A stretch of DNA of 64,000 nt, from the NCBI RefSeq assembly GCF_003144115.1, contig NW_020312020.1, positions 345,935 through 409,934 on the forward strand, read 5' to 3'. The position numbers were made by a program, and so were the translations under genes. The notes beneath the pieces are model-generated. The model was not told the DNA's origin, did not search any database, and was given only the letters and a program-made list of their open reading frames with translations. Shown here in pieces: positions 54,921-64,000 of the stretch. Each line of letters begins with the position of its first letter. Position 1 is the first letter of the stretch. The stretch is from Tilletiopsis washingtonensis. Lineage: Eukaryota; Basidiomycota; Exobasidiomycetes; Entylomatales.

Positions 54921-56477
54921 GGCGTCGTCATCGTCGTCGTCAGTTCGTCGCCCGCTGAAGCTCGTCGAGATCAGCGCAGCCGCGCAGCACGGCCGCGCGC
55001 CCCTGTGGCACCTCGTGCAGCCGGACCTGGTGCTCTTTGCGGGTGAGTAGTTGTAACGCGGCTGCGCATGCTTGCGGCATTGACGTTTTGCCGCGCAGGA
55101 AGCGAGGTTGTTGGAGGGATCTCAATCAAGAACCGCGAGCGCGAGGAGCTGGCTCCTGCGACCCGGCCGACACTTTCGCCCCTGCAGACCAGCAGCAACC
55201 TGCAAGAGACTGAGCGCAAGCTCCTTCACCAGCTCTTCGTGCAGACGGCGGGTCTCAACGTCGCATGCGCTGCAGTGCTGGGCGACTATGGCCGGGTCTT
55301 GATGCCGTTCGAGCTGCAAACCCAGGACCGCTCCTCTGTCGCCGCACACATCTCCTTTGCGAACGAAGGCGTGCGTGCACAGTATCTCGATCGTGCGACG
55401 GGACTGGAGCCGAGCGTGACATTGGCTGCGCCGCAGGTGAAGTGGCGCAAGGAACACAACCAGATCCTCTCAATCGTCGAATGGGCGCTCTACGCAGCCA
55501 AGAAGCACTTCGAGGAGCCGCCGCCCTTCGCTCGGTCGTTCAGGACGGAAGAGCTGCTGGAGGTGCGGCCGCTGCTGCCACCAGACGGGCATAAAGCGCT
55601 GCGAACGGAGGGAAAAGCGGCGGCGGAGGCAGCCGACGCCGGGCGCACTCGCAAGCGAGCTCGATCGTCCTCGCCGACACTTGCAGACCCCGGCAGCAGG
55701 CCGCCTAGTGGTGTCCCGACGAGCGGACTCGGCGACAGCACAACCATTGCGAGCGGCTCGTTGGTCGCTCGTGACGACGATATGGTTCCGTGGCAGGGTC
55801 TGCACGACCCGCAGAGGGGCCTGTTCCTCTACATCACGCTCTGCCCGCACTGGCAGAGCGACTTCGCGCGCGTCTACCGCGCGTGGCACTCGCCGCACCT
55901 CAGCGCGCCGGTCGCCGAGCTGCCGCAGCCGTACTTGCGCACCGCGCCGCCGCCCGACGCCACGGCCTGCGTCATCAAGACTGTGCGCGAGATCGACGAG
56001 GACGAGGGAGAGCTGTGGACGAACGCGGACGCGGCGAAGCTCGCACGGTGCGAACGAGCGGCCTACGCCGCACTGCAGCCGCTGCAGGGCGCGGCCTTGC
56101 CCCGCCTGCTGTACTGCGGCCCGCTGGAGCTGCGCCTGGATGGCCGCGTGCCTGTCCTTGTGCTCGAGCACGCCGGCACGGCGCTCAGCACACTCACGCC
56201 CGCCGCGGTGGCGGCGGCGGGTGTGCGCGACGCTGTTGTCGCGGTGCGTGCGGCCGTCGCCGCAGCGTTCAGCCAGCTGCACCGCCACGGCTGGTGCCAC
56301 AACGATGCGACGCTGTGCAACATGCTTTTTGACGTCCGCAGCGGCCGCGCGTGCATCATCGACCTGGAGAGCGCGGCGCCGTGCTGCAACGGCGCGGCGG
56401 AGTGTGTCGTCGCGGCCAGGGAGATGGAGGAGGTGCACGCCGAGCTCGACCTGTGGGAGGCCGAGGCCCGCGACTGA
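54085..56477 (+). CDS. Kinase-like family protein, copy C (intact)
   Basis: Exons: 54085..54461, 54519..55042, 55099..56477; 759 aa. N-terminal family module: LRLLQLAQDPTFLY, LASSGV, EAARDVETWAQ, WFRANGPIINGLLAL. A possible nuclease-like core follows: VQPDLVLFAG then GGISIKNRERE. CAAVLGDYGRVLMPFELQ and HNQILSIVEWALYAAKKH come next, then a basic linker (TRKRARSS). The C-terminal kinase-like domain begins after DPQRGLFLYITLCPHWQ. It has ACVIKTVRE (ATP-site Lys), ALQGAALPRLLYCGPLEL, VLVLEHAGTAL (hinge), HGWCHNDATLCNML (catalytic Asp at 56304-56306) and CIIDLESA (metal Asp). No named family is recognised with certainty; the loop resembles aminoglycoside-phosphotransferase or RIO-like kinases. The substrate is unknown. 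Confidence 0.8.
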
Positions 56478-56876
56478 TACCCTCACCATGCGCTATCCCC
56501 CAATGACACACGTCTGAGGCGACGGAGCGCGGTGAGACACAGATGGATGCGACAACGCAGGGAACAGCATGCTCGGCGAGAAGGAAAGAGGAAGCAGCCG
56601 CCGCCGCGCGCCGCGGCGGCGCGCCACGCGGCGCACGAGCCATGCCCGTCACCGCCGCGCGCGCGCGCCCCTGTCATCGTGCTCCCTGCTCTGACGCGGC
56701 TGCCCTGGCGCGGCGTGGCCTGACTTCCGACCCTCACCTCCCGCATCTCCTGCTCGCCTCGCCTGCCTCGCACACCACCTGCGCCCGTCTGCCTCCCGCA
56801 CTGCGCACGCCGGCCGTGCTGCCCTGCCCCGCGGCGCACAGGCGTGCCGCTGCCTGCGCGCGCCGCCGCCTCCGCC
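56478..56876. other. Intergenic region, copy C to SEC10
   Basis: 399 bp, with a GCCGCGCGC-rich patch at 56,600-56,640 and a CT-rich stretch of short TCGCCTC units before the SEC10 start. No gene recognised. Confidence 0.5.
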
Positions 56877-59800
56877 ATGGACGTGCCCGAGCTGGCACGC
56901 ACCGCCTCGCCGCGCCCGCGCGGCCACCGCCCGGCACCCGTGCTGCCCGGCGGCGCGGCGGCGCCGGTCTCGTCGCCGCCGCCGCCGCAGCCGCCGCAGT
57001 CGGGCCTCTTCCACGATGCGGCGCTCGACGATGTGTGCCGCATGCAGACGTTTGAGAACCAGGCGTTTGCGACGCGCGACTTTATGGCGGCGATGAGCGA
57101 GCGCCTCATCAGCCGCAGCAAGGCGGACCCGGGACGTGAGTGGCCGGCGTGTGGCGTGGCATCGGCGCCTGCGGCGGGCGGCGTGGCGTGGCCAGCGGTG
57201 CTGAACGGCACAGAGCATGGGCGGTGCTTGGCGGCGCAGAGCATGGGCGGTGCTGGGCGGCGTCCGGCGTAGCATGATCAGCGGTGCTGACACGCCGCCT
57301 GCCGCGCAGCGTTCAACCCGCGCCCCTTTATCCGGCAGTTCGAATCGTCCGTCGATCGCCTGCTCGCCCTGCGCGCCACCCTCACCGCGCAGGAGTCGGC
57401 CGAGGCGTCGGCGGTGCGTGTCTCCGAGTCGGCGTACGCGTCCAAGCTGCGCGACCTCTCGTCCAACTTTGCCAGCGTCGAGTCGTCCTTCGCCGGCCTC
57501 GAGGAGCGCTTCACCGACGTCGGGCGCACGGCGCTGCAGACCGGCGAGCAGCTGCAGACCGTCGACCGCCTCAAGACGCGCGCTGCCGAGGCGAGCGACC
57601 TCATCGAGTACTACTACCAGTTCGCCCGCGGCGACACGGCGCGCCTCGACCGCCTGCGCAAGGAGGGCGGCCGTGAGGGGCGCCTGCGCACTGCCGTGAT
57701 CGCACGGCGCCTGGCGGCCATCGCGCGGGAGGTAGACATGCCCGGCGCCGAGCAGGTGAGTGGCGCCGGTCCGACTGGCCCGTCCGGCTGCTCACGCCGC
57801 AGCGCAGACGCGCGACACCATCGATGCGTTTGCGGAGCGCTTCGAGCGCGACATGCTCAAGCTCTTTGACAAGTTCTACCGCAAGTCGGATCCCAAGATG
57901 ATGTCGCACATTGCCAAGGTGCTGCAGAACTTCAACGGCGGCCACAGCTGCGTGCAGATCTACGTCAATCAGCACGACTTTTTCATCTCAAAGGACCGTA
58001 TTGGCGGGCGCGAGGGCGTCGCGACGAGTCCGATGTGTGTTGCGACCAGGCGCGCCTTGTGATGTCTCCTGCTGACGCACGCACGCAGATGGAAGAGCCT
58101 CACCGATCCCGATGCGCCGCCGCCGCGGACTGAAAAGGGCCTCGACGAGCTCTTTACGGAGATCCGCCAGACGGTCGAGATCGAGGCGCAGATCATCGGC
58201 GCCGTCTTTCCGTCGCCGCTGCTCGTTATGACGACGTTCCTGCAGCGCGTCTTTGCGCAGAGTGTGCAGGCCTACGTCGAGGTGCTCATGGACAAGGCGT
58301 CCGAGGTCGGCGCGGCGAGCAGCGGGCGCGATGCGGCGGGCACAGGTGGCGATGCCGGGCCTGGCGCAAGCAGCCTCGCGTTCCTGCGCACGCTGCACTT
58401 GGCGCGCACCATGGCTCTCTCGCTGGTGGCTGAGCTGAAGATGTACGACTTCCGCTCGAGCGGCACTGCTGCCGCCGCGAAGAGCGCCTTCAGCCTGCAC
58501 GAGACAGGCAGGCTTCTCGGCGGCTCGACTACGCTCGACGCGCTGGGCTCGGCCGCCCACGCCAGCAGCGGGAGTGCGCTTGGCGGCATGCTGGATCAGG
58601 CCGTGGAGGAGCTCTTTGTGCCGTATATGGAGGGGGTCAAGTACGTCGACCGCGAGGGCAGATCGCTCACGGACCTGTACGCGGCGTACTTGCTGCCCTT
58701 CTCGAACTACCACGTACGCACATGCGGCCCTGCGAGCCAGTCCTTGATGTTCACATCGCTCTGCAGCGCGCCACGCATCAAGTCAAGACGTCCACCATCT
58801 TCGACCGCGTCCGGGCACAGGTTCAAGCGGCTTCGATTGCTGGTGGCAGCGCCGGGGCTGGCGCAGCAGCGGCGCCTGTTCCGGCCAAGACGTCGGGCTT
58901 TGGCTTCAGCAAGCTGTCTGGCTTCGTCGACCGCGCCCGCGGAGGCACCACTGCGGCACCCGCTGCGGTGCCAGCCGCGCTGGGGCAAGACGCGGCTGCG
59001 GCGGTCGCTGGTGTCGAGGGCGAGCAGGTCGAGGAGAGCGACGGCGAGCTGAGTCTGGAGGTGGCCGAACGCATGCTGCGCTGGCACGCGGAAGCCATTG
59101 GTCGTTGCGTCGACCTGAGCACCTCCTCGGAAGTGTCAGTGCATCGTCACGCGCCGAGCTGCTTGACGCTGACGCACCGCAACCCAGCCCGAAGAACGCG
59201 TTTGCGCTTCTCAAGGTCCTCGCTGAAGCCTTCATCAAGTCGTACCTCGAGACTGCCCTCGCCTCGGCGCAGAAGCTCGTCGACTCGCAGGACGTGCGCG
59301 GCGCCACGCTGCAGGACATCAGCCCGCTGGGCGAGGTGCGGCAGGTCGAGCTGATCGTGCAGCTGTGGCAGCACTACGTGACGACCGCGCTGCTGCCGCT
59401 TGCCGGCTCGAGTGTCACGGTGCGCCGCGAGATGGCCATCTACAACAACCACTCGCTCCTGCGTGTCGAGGGCAAGTGCGATGCGATCTTGCAGAAGGCC
59501 ACCGACAGTGAGCAGGACGCAGGCATGCTGCAGCGGGCTCTGGCTGATCCCGCGCCGTCCAGACATCGTCGCCTATCTGGCTGCTCGCCTGGCCACACAG
59601 AAGCGCAACGACTATGCGCCCAAGAACGACGAGCTTGCCTTTGCGCGCATCAACACGGATCCGTGCGTCTCGTGCTGCGAGGCACTCGAAAAGGTGCAGT
59701 CGGTTGCGCGGGCGACCAACGGGCTTGGCGGCGGCAAGAATGCCGAGGCATTCCTGACCGAGGTCGGCGTCACGTTTCACGGACTGCTGCTCGAGCACCT

Positions 59801-60420
59801 CAAGAAGCACACGGTCAGCGCCGCCGGCGGCATCATGCTGGGCCAGTGAGTGTGCCTGGCGCGCATGCACGGCAAGCCCAGTCAGCTCACAGCCGCCCGC
59901 AGAGACCTGTCCGCCTACCAAAACGTGATCAGCACCTTTGGCATCCCAGCGCTGTCGGACCGCTTCGACATGCTGCGCCAGCTCGGCAACCTCTTGTGAG
60001 TGCGGGCTAGGCGTGATGCTGACCGTCGACTGACACGCCGGCGCCACCACAGCATCGTGCAGCCGGCCGTGCTGAAGTCGTACATGCGCGAGGCACACCT
60101 GGTGAGTGCGACGTCCTCTGCGTCTGCGCCTCGCTCATCGCGTTACCCTCGCAGGCGCGCATCGACGAGCGCCTGCTGCGTCCTTACCTGCTGCGCCGCA
60201 GCGATTACAAGGTGCGTGGCCCGGCCCGATCAGAAGGCACCGCATCTGACGCAGCAGACTCGCCCGCCAGGATGTGCGCGATCTCGACGTCGCCGACCTG
60301 GCGTCGCCGGCGGGCGCGGCAGAGCCAGTGGCAGCTGTGCACGTCGGCGGCAGCGAGGCGCGTCTGGCCCAGCTGATCGCATCCGTCACACCCGCCGCAC
60401 TGGTGTCCGGCGCCTCGTAA
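56877..60420 (+). CDS. SEC10: Exocyst complex subunit Sec10
   Basis: Exons: 56877..57135, 57310..57755, 57808..58034, 58089..58713, 58767..59134, 59188..59507, 59563..59845, 59903..59995, 60053..60101, 60155..60211, 60271..60420; 958 aa. Sec10 is part of the octameric exocyst that tethers secretory vesicles to the plasma membrane. Visible family blocks: PFNPRPFIRQFESSVDRLL, LIEYYYQFARG, VQIYVNQHDFFISKDRI, GLDELFTEIRQTVEIEAQII, FLQRVFAQSVQAYVEVLM, LVELKMYDF-like, LWQHYVTTALLPLAG, DPCVSCCEALEKVQ and, at the end, ISTFGIPALSDRFDMLRQLGNLFIV. The protein is largely helical. The joins at 58034/58089 and 59134/59188 were chosen for phase and family fit; other joins are firm. Intron 1 (174 nt) contains a two-unit AGCATGGGCGGTGCT repeat. 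Confidence 0.9.
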
Positions 60421-60500
60421 TGTCACCCGCATGTCACCGTCTCCTCTCAGGCCGCTCCATAGCACGCGGTAGATTGAAGCATCTCTGCCGAGCGCAGTCC

Positions 60501-62924
60501 TCAGTCCTTGGCCTCTCCGCTGAGGCGCTCCACGCTGCCAAGCTTCTCCAGCTGCTCGGCAATGAGCTGCTGCTGGATGCGGAGCGCGCGTGCGCGGTCG
60601 CGCTCGCCCGTGCGGTCTCTGAATGGGGGGAGGTCAGCGTAGGCCATGCGGTGTCGCATCTGGTGGCGCACTTGAAGACGTTATCGAGCTGCTCGAGCTG
60701 TGGAGAGGCGCGGTGAGCCAGTGACACGCCGCGGCATCGCGCGCGGGCCACGCACCGGAACGCCCGCCGTCTCCGGGCATGCCCAGAGGACCCAGAAGAT
60801 CGACAGGAACGCAAAGACGCAGAAGAAGACGAACGCGCCGTACGACGTACCCTCCACGAGCGGAGGCGTGATCAACCCAACGGTGAAGTTCTGTGCCGCG
60901 AAGGAAGCGTGAGATGATAGCGCCTCGCTGACCGACACGCAGACGCACGAAGAACCAGTTGCTGAGCGTGCTCAGCGCCACGCCCTTTGCGCGCAGCGAC
61001 GAGGGGAAGATCTCGGCCGGCATGGCCCACGGCACGGGGCCCCAGCTGAGCCCAAACACGACCATGTAGACGAGCAGCATCGAGACGGCCACCCAGGCGT
61101 CGACCTGGTGGGCCGGCCAGTTGCTCGCAAAGCTGTGGATGGAGGCGGCGCTCAGCTGAGTGCGACGTGCGCTCGTTGTCGGCGCACTCACAGTGCCGTG
61201 AGGACGGCAGTGATCAGGAGGCACACCGTCGTGCCGATGCTGCCGAACGCCAGCAGCGGCTTGCGCCCGATCTTGTCGATGAAGAAGAACGAGAGGACGA
61301 CGCCGAGCAGCTGGCACAGGTTCGCCACGCCTGCCATGATGAGGGAGAGGTCGTAGCTGAGGCCCAGTGCAGCGAAGAGCGTCGGTGCGTACTGCGGAAG
61401 GGTCAGAGAGGGGTGACTAGCCGCATCGTGCTCATCCTCACGTAGATTAAGGCGTTGATGCCGACCAGCCTGCGCTCGGGGTCAGCTTTAGGCCGAGGAG
61501 CGGCCGGGGCGCACATACTCACTGCTGGAAGAACATGACGCACACGCCGACACCGGTGCGCCGCACACAGCCGGCGCGCAGGCAGTCGACCCAGCTCCAG
61601 AACTCGCGCATGAAGCCGTTGGCCCCCGGATGCCGCTCCTCGCGGATCTCGGCGTGCAGCTGTGCCTCGGCAAGAATGTCGATGAGCTCGGCCTGCACGA
61701 GGCTGTCGTGTGGCGGCCGGTTGCGCAGGCGCGCGAGCACGGCCAGCGCCTCGGTGCGGCGCCCGCGAGTGGCGAGCCAGCGCGGCGAGTATGGCAGAAA
61801 GTACACGCCCACCAGGAGCAGCAGCGCCGGTGCGATCTGCAGCAAGAAGGGAAAGCGCCATGCCCACTCGCTGTCCTGGCAGCCTTAGCAAGCGTCTCGT
61901 TGCATGCCTCGCGTGTCTCACCTGGCGATATTGCGCGAGCCGTAGGTGATCTGCAAAGGGTGAGTGAAAATGCAGCGAGGGCTGCTTGCGCACTCACGTC
62001 TGCAGAGAGTCAGCCGATGCGCACACGCTTTGGTGCCGAAGCGCTCACAGTATGCGACGCAGATGCCGAACACGATGCAGAACTCCTCGAGGCCGAGCAG
62101 CACGCCGCGAATCGACGGCGGCTGCGAGGGGATGACATGTCGTCAATATAGCGAGGCCTCCGGCGCTACGCTGAGGATCACACACCGAGATCTCGGACAC
62201 GTAGAGCGGCGCGACCATGCTCAGTGTGCCGATGCCGATGCCGCCGAGGAAGCGGCCGACGACGAGCATGGCATAGTTGACGGCGCCCTGCGGCACGGGT
62301 CAGCGTGCTCGGGCATGCGAGCGTTGCGGGGCGGCGACGCACCGTCTGGATCGCAGAGCCGAGCACGAACCACGCCACGCCGGCGAGGATTGCTGTGTGG
62401 CAGCCAGAGTGAGCATCGCCGCGCCCCACACACAGCACCGGCACGCACCGCCGCGGCGGCTGAAGCGGTCGGCCACGTAGCCGGCGCTCACGGCGCCCAG
62501 ACACGCGCCGAGCTGCAGCAGCGCCGTGAGGAAGCCCTTCCAGAAGCCGGCCGACGGGTGGCCGTCGGCGATGCGCGGCACGACGGCGATGAACTGCGGC
62601 ATGACGAGCGTGACGCTCACGACGCCTGCGCGGCGGGAGTGAGCAGCGCAGCGGCGGCAGGCATGCAAGCATGCACACCTTGGTCGTACTGCGCCGGCGG
62701 GTCAGCAGCAGCACTGCCAGGCAGCTGCCATGCACACTCACGCCGAAGAGCAGGCCGCCGAGACAGGCGACGGCGGCACAGAGCACGACGTGGGCGTTGG
62801 CCGCCAGCCCCGCGAGGCCCACGCGCCCGTAGGCATGGCGCAGGCGCTGCGGCTCGGCGGCGAGGGCGCGCAGGGCGGCCGCCGAGCTGTGCGGCGGCGG
62901 CGAGCGCCGTCCGGTGCTGTCCAT
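60501..62924 (-). CDS. MFS sugar-porter family transporter with microexons
   Basis: Fifteen exons (minus): 62924..62742, 62688..62679, 62625..62449, 62392..62343, 62287..62186, 62121..62049, 61999..61998, 61950..61922, 61870..61523, 61469..61442, 61391..61192, 61150..60949, 60890..60756, 60697..60672, 60618..60501; 560 aa. It is a twelve-helix sugar:proton symporter or facilitator of the plasma membrane. Signatures: LLFGYDQGVVSV in helix 1, GYVADRFSRR, the helix-4 block GRFLGGIGIGTLSMVAPLYVSEI, YYITYGSR, SPRWLATRGR, LVGINALIYY-like, IDKIGRKPLL, FGLSWGPVPWAMPAEIFPSSLRAKG and NWFFNFTVGLITPPL. The usual PETKG reads PETAG. The C-terminus is a charged helix. Joins are in phase throughout. The acceptor of exon 12 (61150) is weaker than the rest. 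The substrate cannot be told. Confidence 0.85.
61998..61999 (-). other. 2-nt microexon of the sugar-porter gene
   Basis: Minus-strand sequence reads CTCTGCAG|AC|GTGAGTGC. The upstream intron (62048..62000, 49 nt) has GTGAGC, CTGAC and TGCAG. The downstream intron (61997..61951, 47 nt) has GTGAGT and TTTGCAG. The AC completes a Tyr codon begun by T, giving VAYYITYGSR, the normal family sequence. One merged intron would leave the frame off. Confidence 0.72.
62679..62688 (-). other. 10-nt microexon of the sugar-porter gene
   Basis: Encodes Y-D-Q and the first base of Gly in the LLFGYDQG signature of helix 1. It lies between GGCGCAG and GTGTGC splice sites. Confidence 0.82.
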
Positions 62925-63338
62925 GTTGCGTGGTGGTGGGAGGGGTGCGGCGTGCGAGGGGCGTGCCGGTCACGCGAGGCGCCCGAGAGCATCACGGGTG
63001 CAAACTGTGCATCTCGCTGTCGAGGTAGCGCCGGCGTTTTCGGCGGCGCGCGGCGCCGATCCTGCTCCCACGCTGTCGCGCGCCCAAGTGGCCGGCGCCG
63101 CGGCGTCCGCGGCGCCGAAAAAGTGCGGCGGCGCGACGAGGGGCGGCCGGCGGTGGCAGTGCGGCCGCGCCTCGCCTGTGCCTTGCATCTCCACCCTGCT
63201 CCCTCCTCGCCCTACCGCGCTCTTCGATTGCCACCTGCTCTTGCCGCCCTTGGTCGCCACGCCTGTACACGCCTGCTCTCTGCCGTCTGCTGCGCTGCGC
63301 CTCGGCCCACCTGCCCGGCCCGCGCCGCCGCCGCCGCC
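62925..63338. promoter_or_regulatory. Divergent promoter region, sugar porter and BUD23
   Basis: 414 bp between divergent ATGs. The BUD23 side is pyrimidine-rich (CTCCCTCCTCGCCCTACC). A small direct GGCGCCG pattern occurs at 63,050-63,110. No TATA element is clear. Confidence 0.5.
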
Positions 63339-64000
63339 ATGTCGCGCCCCGAGCACATTGCGCCGCCCGAGATCTTCTACGGCGATGCCGAGGCGGGCAA
63401 GTACACCAGCAAGTGCGCTGCCGTCGCTGGGCCCGCGGATGCGCATCCGCTGACGCCTCACCCGTCCCTTCAGCTCGCGCGTGCAGCACATCCAGCGCTC
63501 CATGACGGAGCGCGCCCTCGAGCTGCTCGCGCTGCCGCCCTTCTTTGCCGACGGCGGCGCGCTGCTGCTCGACATTGGCTGCGGCTCGGGCCTCTCGGGC
63601 GCCGTGCTCACCGACGCCGGGCACGAGTGGGTCGGCGCCGACATCAGCCCCGCGATGCTCGAGGTCGCGCTCGAGGAGGAGGCCGAGGGCGACATGCTCC
63701 TCGCCGACGTCGGCCAGGGCCTCGGCTTCCGCGCGGGCATGTTTGACGGCGCCGTGAGGTGAGTGCGGCGGTGTGCGAGGCGGGGGCGGTGTGCACTGCT
63801 GCTGCGGTGGCTGTGCAGGGCGCAGCGTTGCGGCGGCGCATGCGGCGGCAATGTGCCAGTGCGGCCCAGCCTGCTGTGGCAAGGATGCTCCGGGCCTGGC
63901 GACGCCGCGTCCGTCCAGCTGCTGACGCCGGCGGCCGCAGCATCTCTGTCCTGCAGTGGCTGCTCAACGCCGAGAACCCGCGCACGTCGCCGCTCTCGCG
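63339..64000 (+). CDS. BUD23: 18S rRNA methyltransferase Bud23 (5' part)
   Basis: Exons: 63339..63412, 63474..63758, 63941..beyond 64000; the gene is cut by the right edge. Bud23 (human BUD23/WBSCR22) makes the m7G in 18S rRNA together with Trm112 during small-subunit maturation. The start MSRPEHIAPPEIFYGD and KYTSNSRVQHIQRSMTERALELL are typical. The SAM motif I is LLLDIGCGSGLSG, then EWVGADISPAML, and after the third intron join SISVLQWLLNAE. Intron 1 is 61 nt; intron 2 is 182 nt, longer than usual, with a CTGCTGACGCCGGCGGCCGCAG end. The start has a CCGCCATG context. Confidence 0.9.

Overview
The window is nuclear DNA of a fungus, most likely a GC-rich basidiomycete. Genes are packed on both strands. 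I read about 85 introns, most of 47-62 nt, with GTGAGT or GTGCGT donors, a CTGAC branch motif shortly before the acceptor, and (C/T)AG ends. Starts usually sit in a CCGCCATG context. Exon joins below were built by hand from frame, phase and protein-family motifs. I cannot place the species.

Layout, left to right: the 5' part of a kinase-like family gene (copy A, minus, running off the left edge); a Git1-like glycerophosphodiester/phosphate MFS transporter; an alpha/beta-hydrolase of lipase type; a Far11/STRIP subunit of the STRIPAK complex; an FHIP/RAI16-like protein; a large Ser-rich coiled-coil protein; an SLC4 (Bor1-like) anion transporter with a very long coiled-coil tail; MYG1 exonuclease; mitochondrial EF-G2 (MEF2); a UPF0598 mitochondrial protein; ALG12 mannosyltransferase; a bZIP/DUF3425 regulator; nucleoporin Nup120/Nup160; mRNA export receptor MEX67; gamma-glutamyltransferase; two tandem kinase-like family genes (copies B and C); exocyst subunit SEC10; a 15-exon sugar-porter gene; and the 5' part of BUD23, cut by the right edge.

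Most genes are core cell machinery: mRNA export, ribosome biogenesis, secretion, glycosylation and mitochondrial translation. Some neighbours share promoters and themes. NUP120 and MEX67 face apart across 290 bp. MYG1 and MEF2 face apart across 318 bp, and MEF2 converges on UPF0598 with 18 bp between stops.

The least ordinary content is (1) a three-member kinase-like family with conserved intron positions, in which copy B has lost both catalytic Asp positions and carries an apparent frameshift and a GC-AG intron; (2) tiny exons of 2, 10, 16 and 18 nt in the two MFS transporters; and (3) a six-fold 28-residue repeat in the tail of the SLC4 transporter. I saw no transposon, retroelement, virus remnant, rRNA, tRNA or CRISPR array.
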